From Algoriphagus boritolerans DSM 17298 = JCM 18970 (GTDB taxonomy: Bacteria; Bacteroidota; Bacteroidia; Cytophagales; Cyclobacteriaceae): a DNA stretch of 64,000 bases. The stretch lies in contig NZ_FNVR01000023.1 in assembly GCF_900108085.1 (NCBI RefSeq), forward strand, positions 1 to 64,000, given 5' to 3'. Below are positions 54,801 through 62,757 of the stretch, piece by piece; position 1 is the stretch's first letter; each line of letters starts with the position of its first letter. The notes beneath the pieces were generated by a model that was not told where the DNA came from, did no database searches, and saw nothing but the letters and a program-made list of their open reading frames with translations. A program made the position numbers and the translations under genes.

Positions 54801-54838
54801 TGCAGAGAGATTTTATGAAGTTCAATGCCAATAAGTAA
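51821..54838 (+). CDS. hsdR: Type I restriction endonuclease subunit HsdR
   Basis: HsdR pumps DNA and cuts it when the complex stalls. The 1005-residue protein has an N-terminal PD-(D/E)XK nuclease domain (L-D-M-V-I-F-I-N-G then F-E-L-K-N, about 142-162). SF2 motor domains follow, with Walker A S-A-G-S-G-K-S near 312-318, I-I-I-D-E-A-H near 413-419, F-T-A-T-P motif III near 485, and the later motif VI T-L-S-R-L-N-R-T. A helical C-terminal part binds HsdM. Motifs are complete. With hsdS broken, restriction by this set may be off. Confidence 0.95.
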   Translation: MKTDTSEKGLEALIATYLCDTIAGNSFQLRHHAQYNRVECVDEELFFGFLEATQEKAVQKLQAIHGSNYRSKVLYRLNSQIKLLGIIEVLRKGITDNNIKLKLFYDKPVSNLNQQDTELYNKNIFSVTRQVHYSTQNENSLDMVIFINGLPIITFELKNELTKQNVKDAIKQYKTSRDSKEELFRLGRCMVHFAVDTEQVWMTTHLKNGSTYFLPFNKGHNNGAGNPPNSSGIKTDYLWKEILTKDSLTNIIQNYVQLFEEEVEKILPDGKIKKEKVKKLIFPRYHQLFAVNSLLQNAKLNGVGRRYLIQHSAGSGKSNSISWLAHQLVGLFDNSNTNTVFDTVIVVTDRKVLDAQIRNNIKQFEQVKGVVEAITEGSKQLKTALEEGKKIIITTIQKFPYIVNEIGELPGNKFAIIIDEAHSSQSGNTAGKLNETLAKDFEKVQVDGDEYIFVDKDQYDELTSEDLVVDIVKGRKMLTNASYFAFTATPKNKTLELFGEKFNDNGKEKFRAFHLYSMKQAIEENFIRDVLENYTTYQSFYGLYKRIEDDPLFDKVKAQKKLRIYVESHDLAIEKKTAIMIEHFMDSVIKRKKINGLAKAMLVTSSRKNAVKYKKAFDRYLADTGNPFKAIVAFSGEIGGQTEASLNGFSSSAIPDEFKKSEYRFLIVANKYQTGFDQPLLHTMYVDKKLGGVNAVQTLSRLNRTTAGKTDTFVLDFANKAEDIKKSFDPFYETTILGEATDPNKLFDLQSALDAFQVYTPEQVQEFSQRLIANVPVDQLHSILDAAAEVFRSHLNEEQQEDFRAKCKTFVRLYVFLAQIVPFINPYLERLYLFLNHLQNKLGRQKEEDLAQGILDNIDMENLRYQLEATTNIALEQGEELKPIPTEMRGGVAEPEMEYLSNIVKAFNDRFGTAFTNEDKVKKMTEDLMQDVANDSEFVNAFQHSDTQNARITFEDVLKRKLIDHIETNFEVFKEYNDNKEFRDFFAGTMFQIMQRDFMKFNANK

Positions 54839-54863
54839 GCGTTAAAAAAATAAGTAATTTAAA

Positions 54864-55034
54864 ATGAGTGATACACCACAACATAACGACATCATATTTT
54901 ACAACACCCCCACCGGTGATGTGAAAGATGTAAATGGCAACTGCTCGAAAAATTCGAGTAGTTCATTTGTTCAACTATTTCCATTTTGGAAACAGTTCAG
55001 TGGGGTGGCGGCCAATAGTAAAAACCTGCAATAA
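54864..55034 (+). pseudogene. RhuM-like N-terminal remnant
   Basis: A 56-codon frame begins M-S-D-T-P-Q-H-N-D-I-I-F-Y-N-T-P-T-G-D-V-K, like the start of RhuM-family (virulence/DNA-binding) proteins. It then loses the family pattern (expected W-L-T-Q region is missing) and ends ten bases before the nuclease gene. A hairpin interrupts it at 54940-54962. It is probably the relic of a deletion; a small functional gene cannot be excluded. Confidence 0.45.
54940..54962. repeat. Ten-bp inverted repeat near a probable deletion joint
   Basis: ACTGCTCGAA (54940-54949) and TTCGAGTAGT (54953-54962) form a stem with one G-T pair around AAA. It lies where the RhuM similarity ends. Confidence 0.5.
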
Positions 55035-55044
55035 AAAACACACC

Positions 55045-56058
55045 ATGCAGTTAAAACAAGAACTCATACAGCAAATACAGTCCATCATTGCTACGGCAAA
55101 AGAAAGGGCAATCCGTTCGGTAGATACTGAACGGGTATTGATGTATTGGCAAATTGGGCAGGTAATACAGGAAGAAGAGCAGCAGGGCAAAGAACGGGCA
55201 GGCTATGGAGAGTTTCTGATTAAGTCATTGTCCGAAACCCTGCAACCCCAGTTTGGCAGCGGATTTTCTGTACGGCAGTTGGAAATGTGCCGCCAGTTTT
55301 ACCGCACTTTTCCAAATACGAACGCACTGCGTTCGCAATTCAGCTGGACACACTACCGTACACTGATACGCATTGAAAATCAAGACAAAAGAGAGTTTTA
55401 CATAGCCGAAGCAGCCAAAAATAACTGGACTGCCCGGCAACTGGAACGGCAGGTAAACAGCCAACTTTTTGAAAGGTTGCTCCTGAGCAATGATGTAAAG
55501 GAGGTGCTGGCCGTAGCAAGGGATGAAAAGCAACCCTCCGATGCCAAAGAAATCATCAAAGATCCTATGGTACTGGAGTTTTTGGGTTTAAAGAGGGAGG
55601 CGGCTTATTACGAGAAAGATTTGGAAGCGGCCATCATAACCCATTTGCAGGAATTTTTACTGGAAATAGGCAACGGATTTTCATTTGTTGCAAGGCAAAA
55701 ACGCATACACATAGAAGGCGATGAATTTTCTATTGACCTGGTATTTTACAACAGGCTGCTGCAATGTTTTGTACTGTTTGAAATAAAAACCACCAAGCTC
55801 ACCCATCAGGATATTGGGCAGTTGCAGATGTATGTAAACTATTACGACCGTTTTGAAAAACAGGAATTTGAAAATCCTACCATCGGCATTTTATTATGTG
55901 CCGATAAAAACGATGCAGTGGTAAAAATTACACTGCCAGAAAACAATAAAACCATTATAGCCAGCAAATACCAATTGTATTTGCCAACTGAACAGCAGTT
56001 GATTGATGAAGTGAAAAAGGAAATCGAAAAATTAGACCATGATAAAATGAACGAATAA
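55045..56058 (+). CDS. DUF1016/YhcG-type PD-(D/E)XK nuclease
   Basis: The 337-residue protein has the DUF1016 N-terminal domain (about 1-150; V-L-M-Y-W-Q-I-G-Q-V-I and S-W-T-H-Y-R-T-L-I-R-I) and a C-terminal nuclease domain of the PD-(D/E)XK fold (F-S-I-D-L-V-F-Y-N-R near 230-240, F-E-I-K-T-T-K near 248-254). Asp, Glu and Lys of the active site are present. Its TAA shares one base with the Argonaute ATG, implying translational coupling. ATG 55045 is chosen because the similarity starts there; upstream in-frame codons overlap the RhuM remnant. Confidence 0.82.
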   Translation: MQLKQELIQQIQSIIATAKERAIRSVDTERVLMYWQIGQVIQEEEQQGKERAGYGEFLIKSLSETLQPQFGSGFSVRQLEMCRQFYRTFPNTNALRSQFSWTHYRTLIRIENQDKREFYIAEAAKNNWTARQLERQVNSQLFERLLLSNDVKEVLAVARDEKQPSDAKEIIKDPMVLEFLGLKREAAYYEKDLEAAIITHLQEFLLEIGNGFSFVARQKRIHIEGDEFSIDLVFYNRLLQCFVLFEIKTTKLTHQDIGQLQMYVNYYDRFEKQEFENPTIGILLCADKNDAVVKITLPENNKTIIASKYQLYLPTEQQLIDEVKKEIEKLDHDKMNE

Positions 56059-58136
56059 TGCAGCAAGAATTACTCTTAAATATCATTCCTTTCAATCCTC
56101 CGGCAGGTAAACAAACTTTTGCATTCTACAGGCAGAAGCAGCCTGGCTTTTATCCGGTGTTTAAGGGTGATCTGCAAGGGCTTCTTGATGATAAGCTGTC
56201 TGCATTAGAATTGCTGGAGTTAGAAAAGCTGTACACCGATTTTCAGCCACCCAGAGAAGGTGCAATACTGTTGGATATTGATTTATCTGTAAGCACCCGA
56301 TTTGCCAATCATTACTATCGTTACCTTATTAGAAAACACTTTGAAGGCATTGCTGACATCATGCACCAGGACTTTACCAGCGAAACAGAAGTATGGTTTC
56401 ACAGTCCTGAGAAAAGCACTGCCAAATACAAAGTGTACAATCAGTTTACGCTTAAAGTCCAATATGGTAGGGTAACAGATAAACCCGAGTTAGTACTTTC
56501 TTATGATGGCACTACCAAAGTATTTGCAAAGCCCGTTTCAGAGATTTACAACTTCAATACCAACCTGTACAACTGGGTAGTTTGTAATGGCGTTATCTAC
56601 AAATGGAAATTCAGACCGCAGGAAGTAATCAACCAGCCGCAGAACTGTTACCCTATTCTGAGCAATGAACTAAAACCACATCTGGAGATTGCTTTTGATG
56701 TGCCGGACTTAAAAAACCGTTACCCTAAGTACTTGAACATTCTGCATGATTTTTACACCAAGTATCTGAATACGCCAGCCTTCCGCAAAATCATTCCTAT
56801 AACCGAAGAAGGTTTTTATCGGCCACAGGTAGAGCAATACCGTGTCATTAGTTCAAGTTCGAATGATTTGTTGTATGCCGGTGGCAGAACAGGTAAAGAA
56901 CCAAAGAAAGATTTTAAGTCAAAAGGTCCTTACCAATTGCCGCAGAAGCCCAGCAACTTCAAATTCTTTTTCATTTATCAAAAGGCAGACAAAGCCACTG
57001 CTGTAACTGAGCTATACAGGTATCTGCATAGTGGATGGAAAGACGACCGTTTTCCATTCCCAAAAATGCAGGACTACATCAAAGTGCCTTTTGAGTTAGA
57101 CATTACAAAGAATGTAGAGTTTGAAAGCGTTGAAAATGCAGTAGCCGATGTTCGCAATGCGGTAAAGAACGCAGACTGGCTTCCCGACACGCAATACATG
57201 GCACTCTTTGTAAACCCTGTGCCCAAATTAGAGAAAGACGAAACCCGGAAGAACATTTACTATAAGATCAAAGAAATCCTCTTGTATGAAGGTGTGCTTT
57301 CGCAGGTAATCAAAAGTGAACACCTGTATAAAAACGGAAAGCCTAATTCATACTTCAACACGTTCCTGCCACACATAGAAATTGCCATGCTGGCAAAATT
57401 AGGTGGTGTGCCCTGGAGGCTGAACAGGCCAACCAACAATGAGCTTATTGTGGGCGTTGGTGCATTCTATTCTGTTACCCGTAAATCAAGATTTGTAGGG
57501 TCAGCTTTCTGCTTTAATAATGAGGGCATCTTCAAAGGCTTTGACTGCTTCAAGGGTGATGATACCATAAGTCTTGCAGGTTCCATCAGGGAGGCAGTAG
57601 CGAAGTTCATTGCAGTAAATTATACCGCTTCACGGTTGGTTATTCACTTCTACAAAGACATTGGTAAAAAAGAATTAGAACCCAACCTGCGAACCTTGCA
57701 CACCTTGGGCTTGAATATACCTGTGATAGTTGTTACCATCAATAAAACAGAAAGCAAGGAGTTGTTGGGCTTTGATGTAAGCGATGCGGAGAACCTGATG
57801 CCTTACAGTGGCACAATTGTAAAAGTGGGCAAGTCTGAATACCTGTTGTTCAACAATACCCGGTACGATGCAACCTCAAAGCCAGCACAAAAGGAATATC
57901 ACTTTCCGGTGAAGATTGCTTTATCCTCAACTGTAGAAGGCATGTTGGATGATATGAATTTGGTGGAGCAGCTAATTGACCAGGTATATCAGTTCAGCCG
58001 TATGTACTGGAAAAGCACCAATCAACGGAGTTTACCTGTTACCATCAAATACCCTGAAATGGTAGCCGAGATTTACCCCTATTTCCAACACGACAAACTA
58101 CCTGACTTCGGGAAGGAGAGTTTGTGGTTTTTGTAA
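56058..58136 (+). CDS. Prokaryotic Argonaute, probably catalytically inactive
   Basis: The 692-residue protein has Argonaute hallmarks in its C-terminal half. The MID domain has Y-Y-K-I-K-E-I-L-L near 398-406 and S-Q-V-I near 414, matching the Y-K/Q pocket that binds the guide 5' end. Next comes A-K-L-G-G-V-P-W-R near 444-452 and a PIWI domain (about 455-692) ending in the typical L-W-F-L. In active Argonautes the first PIWI strand carries catalytic Asp; here it reads I-V-G-V-G-A-F-Y-S (near 463-471), Gly instead. The second catalytic strand reads V-I-H-F-Y-K rather than an R-D motif. It should bind a guide and target but not slice, leaving cutting to a partner. The N-terminal half has no clear PAZ. 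Confidence 0.85.
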   Translation: MQQELLLNIIPFNPPAGKQTFAFYRQKQPGFYPVFKGDLQGLLDDKLSALELLELEKLYTDFQPPREGAILLDIDLSVSTRFANHYYRYLIRKHFEGIADIMHQDFTSETEVWFHSPEKSTAKYKVYNQFTLKVQYGRVTDKPELVLSYDGTTKVFAKPVSEIYNFNTNLYNWVVCNGVIYKWKFRPQEVINQPQNCYPILSNELKPHLEIAFDVPDLKNRYPKYLNILHDFYTKYLNTPAFRKIIPITEEGFYRPQVEQYRVISSSSNDLLYAGGRTGKEPKKDFKSKGPYQLPQKPSNFKFFFIYQKADKATAVTELYRYLHSGWKDDRFPFPKMQDYIKVPFELDITKNVEFESVENAVADVRNAVKNADWLPDTQYMALFVNPVPKLEKDETRKNIYYKIKEILLYEGVLSQVIKSEHLYKNGKPNSYFNTFLPHIEIAMLAKLGGVPWRLNRPTNNELIVGVGAFYSVTRKSRFVGSAFCFNNEGIFKGFDCFKGDDTISLAGSIREAVAKFIAVNYTASRLVIHFYKDIGKKELEPNLRTLHTLGLNIPVIVVTINKTESKELLGFDVSDAENLMPYSGTIVKVGKSEYLLFNNTRYDATSKPAQKEYHFPVKIALSSTVEGMLDDMNLVEQLIDQVYQFSRMYWKSTNQRSLPVTIKYPEMVAEIYPYFQHDKLPDFGKESLWFL

Positions 58137-58161
58137 AAATTCTTAATTCCCATTCATAAGT

Positions 58162-61100
58162 ATGCAATTAAAGTTACCGAAGCCAAATCACGAGTATAAA
58201 GCAATCCTAAAGGATTACTGGGGCGTTGATATAGATAAGGATGAATTAATTGGGAAATATGCTCCATCTAAAAACGGCACACAAGGTTTTTTTACTAATT
58301 GTACGACTATTGAAGGTAAACCGTTGAAATATCCGGAGGATAAATTTCCTTTACGCATTCTGATATGGGCAAATCCTCTTAAAATACTGAAATCGGGAGG
58401 GTCATACAAGTTTAAAGTTCAGTTTGCAGCAATAGATAAGAGAATACAATTAAATCCTTTTTTATTAGTAACTCAAAGGGATTGCGTTATTTCACTTGAT
58501 GGTACAAATGGGTTGGAAAAGAATCAACCATTAAATGGTAGTGTAGATTCAAAACATATTTCAAGTTTAGATTCTGTCATTAATGATATTTATAATGAAA
58601 AGCTCAATCAAATCAATCCGTTTAATGTAATTGACATAGCTGAGGCAGTGGAGGCTTTGGCAATTGATATCTATTCGGAAAATAAAAGATTCATCTATGA
58701 GTTAATTCAAAATGCCGATGATGCGGCAGTAGTAGATCAATCAGAATTGATGATTGAAGTAAAATCTGGTTTTGTTGTTTTGTCGCACAATGGTAAACCA
58801 TTTGACGAAAGAGATTTGAGGGGTTTATGTGGCATTGGCAGAGGAACAAAGAGAGATGATGAAGCTAAGACAGGATATAAAGGGATTGGTTTCAAATCAG
58901 TTTTTGGCCAGCAGGATGGATTGGTATATGTAAAAACAAATGATCTGTTATTTAGATTTGATAGGAACCACATACTACAAAATGGATGGAACCCAAAATG
59001 GGGCATTCAGAAAAACTGGGAAAAAACTAATCAAACAAAATTTAAATCTCCGTGGCAGCTAATTCCGATATTATCTGATTCTACAAACAATACTGATGTT
59101 GATCAGATATTAAAATCTGAGAAATTTACTGTAAAAACAGCAATTAAAATACGAGATGAAAGCGAATTGGCACGTGATATTAATGAACTTTTTTCAGATG
59201 CACGATTCCTTTTATTCCTGCGTAAAATACACAAGGTTACATTAGTTCATGGTAATCATAAATTGTGCATCAAAAAGGAATCTGATGATGATATTCCTGG
59301 CATACTTTCTCTCTATAAGAATGACATTAATATTTCCAATTGGTATTTAAGAACAGGTAGTTACTCTATTCCACCAGACATAAAGAAGGAATTACAGGAG
59401 GACATTAAGTCACCAAAAAAGTTGCAGGAAATGATTCGTGCAGAATTATCCTTTGCATTTAAATTAGAGGCCGATCTAAAGTCCATAAGTTTATTGCCCA
59501 GCAACGAAAGCTGCATTTTCACATACCTTCCTACATCTGTAACTGAGTTTGGATTCCCGTTTCTTGTAAATAGTAATTTCTTAGTGGATGCGGGTAGAGA
59601 GAAATTGCATAAGGACAGAATATGGAACAAATGGCTTTTCAAAGTTATTGGTTTGGAGTTAGTGAAATGTTGTGCTGAATTTGCAGCATCTGTCGATTTC
59701 AAACGAGACTATCTAAAAATATTATTAAGCGACTATTTGCCTGAATCCGACCCACTAAAAAAATGGTTTAATGAAGGTTTGAAGATTGGGTTAGAAAAAG
59801 TAGCTTTCATTTTAAATAATGATAACCAGCTTGTAAAAATTTCGGACATAATAATTGACGAAGTTGGATTATTAACAAGAAATATTATACCAAATCAGTA
59901 TATAAAAGAGTTTGTCTGTACTAACTACTCTTTGCCTGGAATTACAGAGCAGAATGTTTTACAAATTTTTCCCGGCTCTGAAAAGCTGAAGCATTATGGG
60001 GCAAAGACCCTCTCTCAATCTGACTTGAAAAAATTTCTTCAGTCAGACCTTTTTCTTTCTAACCACCAAATAGATTACAATCATAATTTAATAAATTACT
60101 TAAGACAGCTTGATGTCAACGATTTAAGTGGAGAGTGGAATTATATAATCCGGAATAATACATTTATATATACGAATGAAAAGGAGCTTGAAAAAATACC
60201 TTTAGTATGTTTTCCTGTTGCAACATTTGTAACTGATTTTGGAACGGAGAATACTCTTATTGACCAAGAACTCTACAATTCTTTTTCAGAGGATTCAGTC
60301 ATTATAGATTGGTTAAAAACCTTTGGGGTTAAAGAGCCTTCTGAAATAGCATACTTGGAAAAGGAAATAATAGGTAAGATTGAATCTTGCATTAACGAAG
60401 ATAATTTCCTTGATGTTACCGAGTTTATTTTAAGATTACATGCAGCAAAGGAAATTGAGGAAGCACACTATAATGGCCTAAGAGATTTGCTGCTGAAAAC
60501 AAATAACGGTTGGGCCAAAGCAAAGGATTGTTTTTTGCCCGCAGCATATAATCCTGTTATTGATTTTTCCGCAAATATCAATGGTCTGACTACAGTTTCG
60601 ACAGAGTATATTGGCAGGTATAATGCTTATGAATGGAAAACCCTATTTATCGCAATTGATGTCGCAGATGATATAAATATACTTACCAATTATAAAATAC
60701 AAAATACTGATGATGAATTTGGTGGTCCGTTCTTTACCGCTGCTGTTGCATATGGGAAAGAGGGCCACACATATCCCCACTTGGTGAATACCAACCTTCC
60801 TCAGAACTATCCAGCATATATTACTTATTTCTCTTTTCTTACAAAAACAACTCAGTTTAAATTTTCCTCAATTTTTTGGGAGAGATTGATTTCAAAATAT
60901 AGCCTTTCAATTGAGCCCAATTTGACAATGTATAATAGTCATGGTCCCAACCGTGAAGCAAGGGTTTATAAATTAAATTCAACAGTGCTTAAATCAATTG
61001 ACTTAATGCGTTGGGGTCACTTTGAAAGTAATAGAGTTTGCATTCCTTCATTTATATTCTGGCATCTAAAGTCAAAACAATGTATTCCTACAAATAAAAA

Positions 61101-62757
61101 AACATGTCTTTTGGCTTCTGATGTTTTTGCCAATTCTGAAAAGATAATTGAATTGGGTGGAGAGTACATTCCAATTATCCAGGTTCCTAAAGTTCTTTCT
61201 AAAGAGTGGATACATTTAATTGGTTTGAAATCAAAATTGACATTAACAGATATGCTAAACATACTGTCTTCAATTAACAATGACACGAATGAGAAGGGAT
61301 ATTTTAAAAGAGACAATATTAGGAGAGTAGGATTATTGTATAATGAAATTATTAATGGTCTAAATGAATTAACAATTCAGGAAGAAAAGGAAATCAAAGA
61401 TTGGGCGAAAAAAAGTAAATTCTTATGTAATGATTTTGTTTCGAGAAAAAACTCGGAAGTAATTTGGCTGCGAATTGAAGGTTTTAATGAATATAACGAT
61501 AAAATACCGTCCATTTTAATTCCTAAGAATGTAACGGTAAATGATAAAGTAGAAAAGTTGTTTTCATTATTTGGGATTCCGATAGTTGACAAATGTGATT
61601 ATAAAGTACAAGAGGAAAAGGAAGATGTAAAACTATCAATCAAAATATTAGAATTTCTGCCAGCACTGTCATTAATACTTCGTTCAAGAATGAAGATTAA
61701 GGACGAAGAAGAGTATCTCAACAAAGCGTATAAAAGTGTTGAAAATTTCAAGTTCTACATTTGCAAAGAGATTCTTTTGATTTTAAATTATGGGGATATT
61801 GAAATTAAAGGTTCAAGTGTAAAATATTATTTATCAGACAAAGGGTTTTATTTTACCAATAGTTGGCAAAATCCACTTGAACGATTTAATATATCACATT
61901 ATTTTGCATCCTTCTTAAAGTGTAATGGATTGGAACAGGAAATCCAATTACTCTTGGAGCTTTCTGATTATCAAGTACACGAGTATCTTGAATCAGTCGG
62001 CCTCAGTTTAGAAATGCTTAAGTCCTTGCCCATTTATGCCTCAATTCAGGAAAAAGTTATTTCTCTAAAAGAATCGATTCGCCCAAGAAAGTCAAGCCAA
62101 GCTAATTCATCAGCTGAATTTGGTAGCTCCGTAGAAGAAGACAATTCAGCAAAAGAGAATAATCAGGATGCTGGCCCAAAAAAGGACAAGGATGAAACAG
62201 AATATGATTTCATCAAAGAGGTTGAAAACTTTATTAGTTCCGAGTTAGAGAATACTGAATGGGCTGAACACATTCCGGAATTGAAAAATATTTTGGAACT
62301 TTCTAAGAGCCACCCAAAGGAAAAGCAGAAATTATACAATTTGATAGCGAAGTTGAAGTTAGCTAAGGCGACAATAATTCAATTTGATACAGCAGACAAG
62401 GACTATAACCAGTTAATAAACGGTAATGAAAAGTATTTTGTACATAGTGCAAGAGGTTCATTTGCGTATATACATACGAATGAAATCTTACGAATGCGAG
62501 ATGAAGGGTTTAAAATGGCGTTGGATTTTAGCTCAAAAACACCAATAAAAATATACCAAACAGCTGAAGAAATATTGAGTCTGAACACAAATCATTTGCT
62601 TGCATATCAATATGAAAAAACAATTGACGATTTATTTGATTTCTGCGAACATAATCTAGATGCAAATAAACACCTGCTTGTGATTGATAGGGATAATTCC
62701 CGAGATAAATCAAATGACATATTTAAACTACTAAACCCCGAAGATGATTATCAATAA
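58162..62757 (+). CDS. Large GHKL ATPase protein with sacsin-like N-terminal domain
   Basis: The 1531-residue protein carries, at about 160-330, a sacsin/HSP90-like GHKL ATP-binding domain. It shows F-I-Y-E-L-I-Q-N-A-D-D-A (N-box with the metal-binding Asn), G-R-G-T-K-R and T-G-Y-K-G-I-G-F-K-S-V-F (G-box). A short preceding domain (1-150) is unassigned. Beyond 330 there is a long region without recognised motifs, a charged linker near 1310-1360, and a C-terminal domain of about 170 residues. Proteins with this ATPase are frequent in phage-defence loci. Its stop is overlapped by the helicase start, and it follows the Argonaute after 25 bases. Confidence 0.78.
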   Translation: MQLKLPKPNHEYKAILKDYWGVDIDKDELIGKYAPSKNGTQGFFTNCTTIEGKPLKYPEDKFPLRILIWANPLKILKSGGSYKFKVQFAAIDKRIQLNPFLLVTQRDCVISLDGTNGLEKNQPLNGSVDSKHISSLDSVINDIYNEKLNQINPFNVIDIAEAVEALAIDIYSENKRFIYELIQNADDAAVVDQSELMIEVKSGFVVLSHNGKPFDERDLRGLCGIGRGTKRDDEAKTGYKGIGFKSVFGQQDGLVYVKTNDLLFRFDRNHILQNGWNPKWGIQKNWEKTNQTKFKSPWQLIPILSDSTNNTDVDQILKSEKFTVKTAIKIRDESELARDINELFSDARFLLFLRKIHKVTLVHGNHKLCIKKESDDDIPGILSLYKNDINISNWYLRTGSYSIPPDIKKELQEDIKSPKKLQEMIRAELSFAFKLEADLKSISLLPSNESCIFTYLPTSVTEFGFPFLVNSNFLVDAGREKLHKDRIWNKWLFKVIGLELVKCCAEFAASVDFKRDYLKILLSDYLPESDPLKKWFNEGLKIGLEKVAFILNNDNQLVKISDIIIDEVGLLTRNIIPNQYIKEFVCTNYSLPGITEQNVLQIFPGSEKLKHYGAKTLSQSDLKKFLQSDLFLSNHQIDYNHNLINYLRQLDVNDLSGEWNYIIRNNTFIYTNEKELEKIPLVCFPVATFVTDFGTENTLIDQELYNSFSEDSVIIDWLKTFGVKEPSEIAYLEKEIIGKIESCINEDNFLDVTEFILRLHAAKEIEEAHYNGLRDLLLKTNNGWAKAKDCFLPAAYNPVIDFSANINGLTTVSTEYIGRYNAYEWKTLFIAIDVADDINILTNYKIQNTDDEFGGPFFTAAVAYGKEGHTYPHLVNTNLPQNYPAYITYFSFLTKTTQFKFSSIFWERLISKYSLSIEPNLTMYNSHGPNREARVYKLNSTVLKSIDLMRWGHFESNRVCIPSFIFWHLKSKQCIPTNKKTCLLASDVFANSEKIIELGGEYIPIIQVPKVLSKEWIHLIGLKSKLTLTDMLNILSSINNDTNEKGYFKRDNIRRVGLLYNEIINGLNELTIQEEKEIKDWAKKSKFLCNDFVSRKNSEVIWLRIEGFNEYNDKIPSILIPKNVTVNDKVEKLFSLFGIPIVDKCDYKVQEEKEDVKLSIKILEFLPALSLILRSRMKIKDEEEYLNKAYKSVENFKFYICKEILLILNYGDIEIKGSSVKYYLSDKGFYFTNSWQNPLERFNISHYFASFLKCNGLEQEIQLLLELSDYQVHEYLESVGLSLEMLKSLPIYASIQEKVISLKESIRPRKSSQANSSAEFGSSVEEDNSAKENNQDAGPKKDKDETEYDFIKEVENFISSELENTEWAEHIPELKNILELSKSHPKEKQKLYNLIAKLKLAKATIIQFDTADKDYNQLINGNEKYFVHSARGSFAYIHTNEILRMRDEGFKMALDFSSKTPIKIYQTAEEILSLNTNHLLAYQYEKTIDDLFDFCEHNLDANKHLLVIDRDNSRDKSNDIFKLLNPEDDYQ

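Noticed and set aside
56058..58136. Short Argonaute of the SPARTA or SPARSA kind
   Set aside because: The protein is 692 residues, longer than MID-PIWI-only forms, and no TIR or SIR2 domain gene is adjacent.
56058..58136. PIWI-RE family protein
   Set aside because: PIWI-RE loci carry a DinG-type helicase and a different endonuclease; the protein here ends with the usual Argonaute C-terminus and the helicase is UPF1/Dna2-like.
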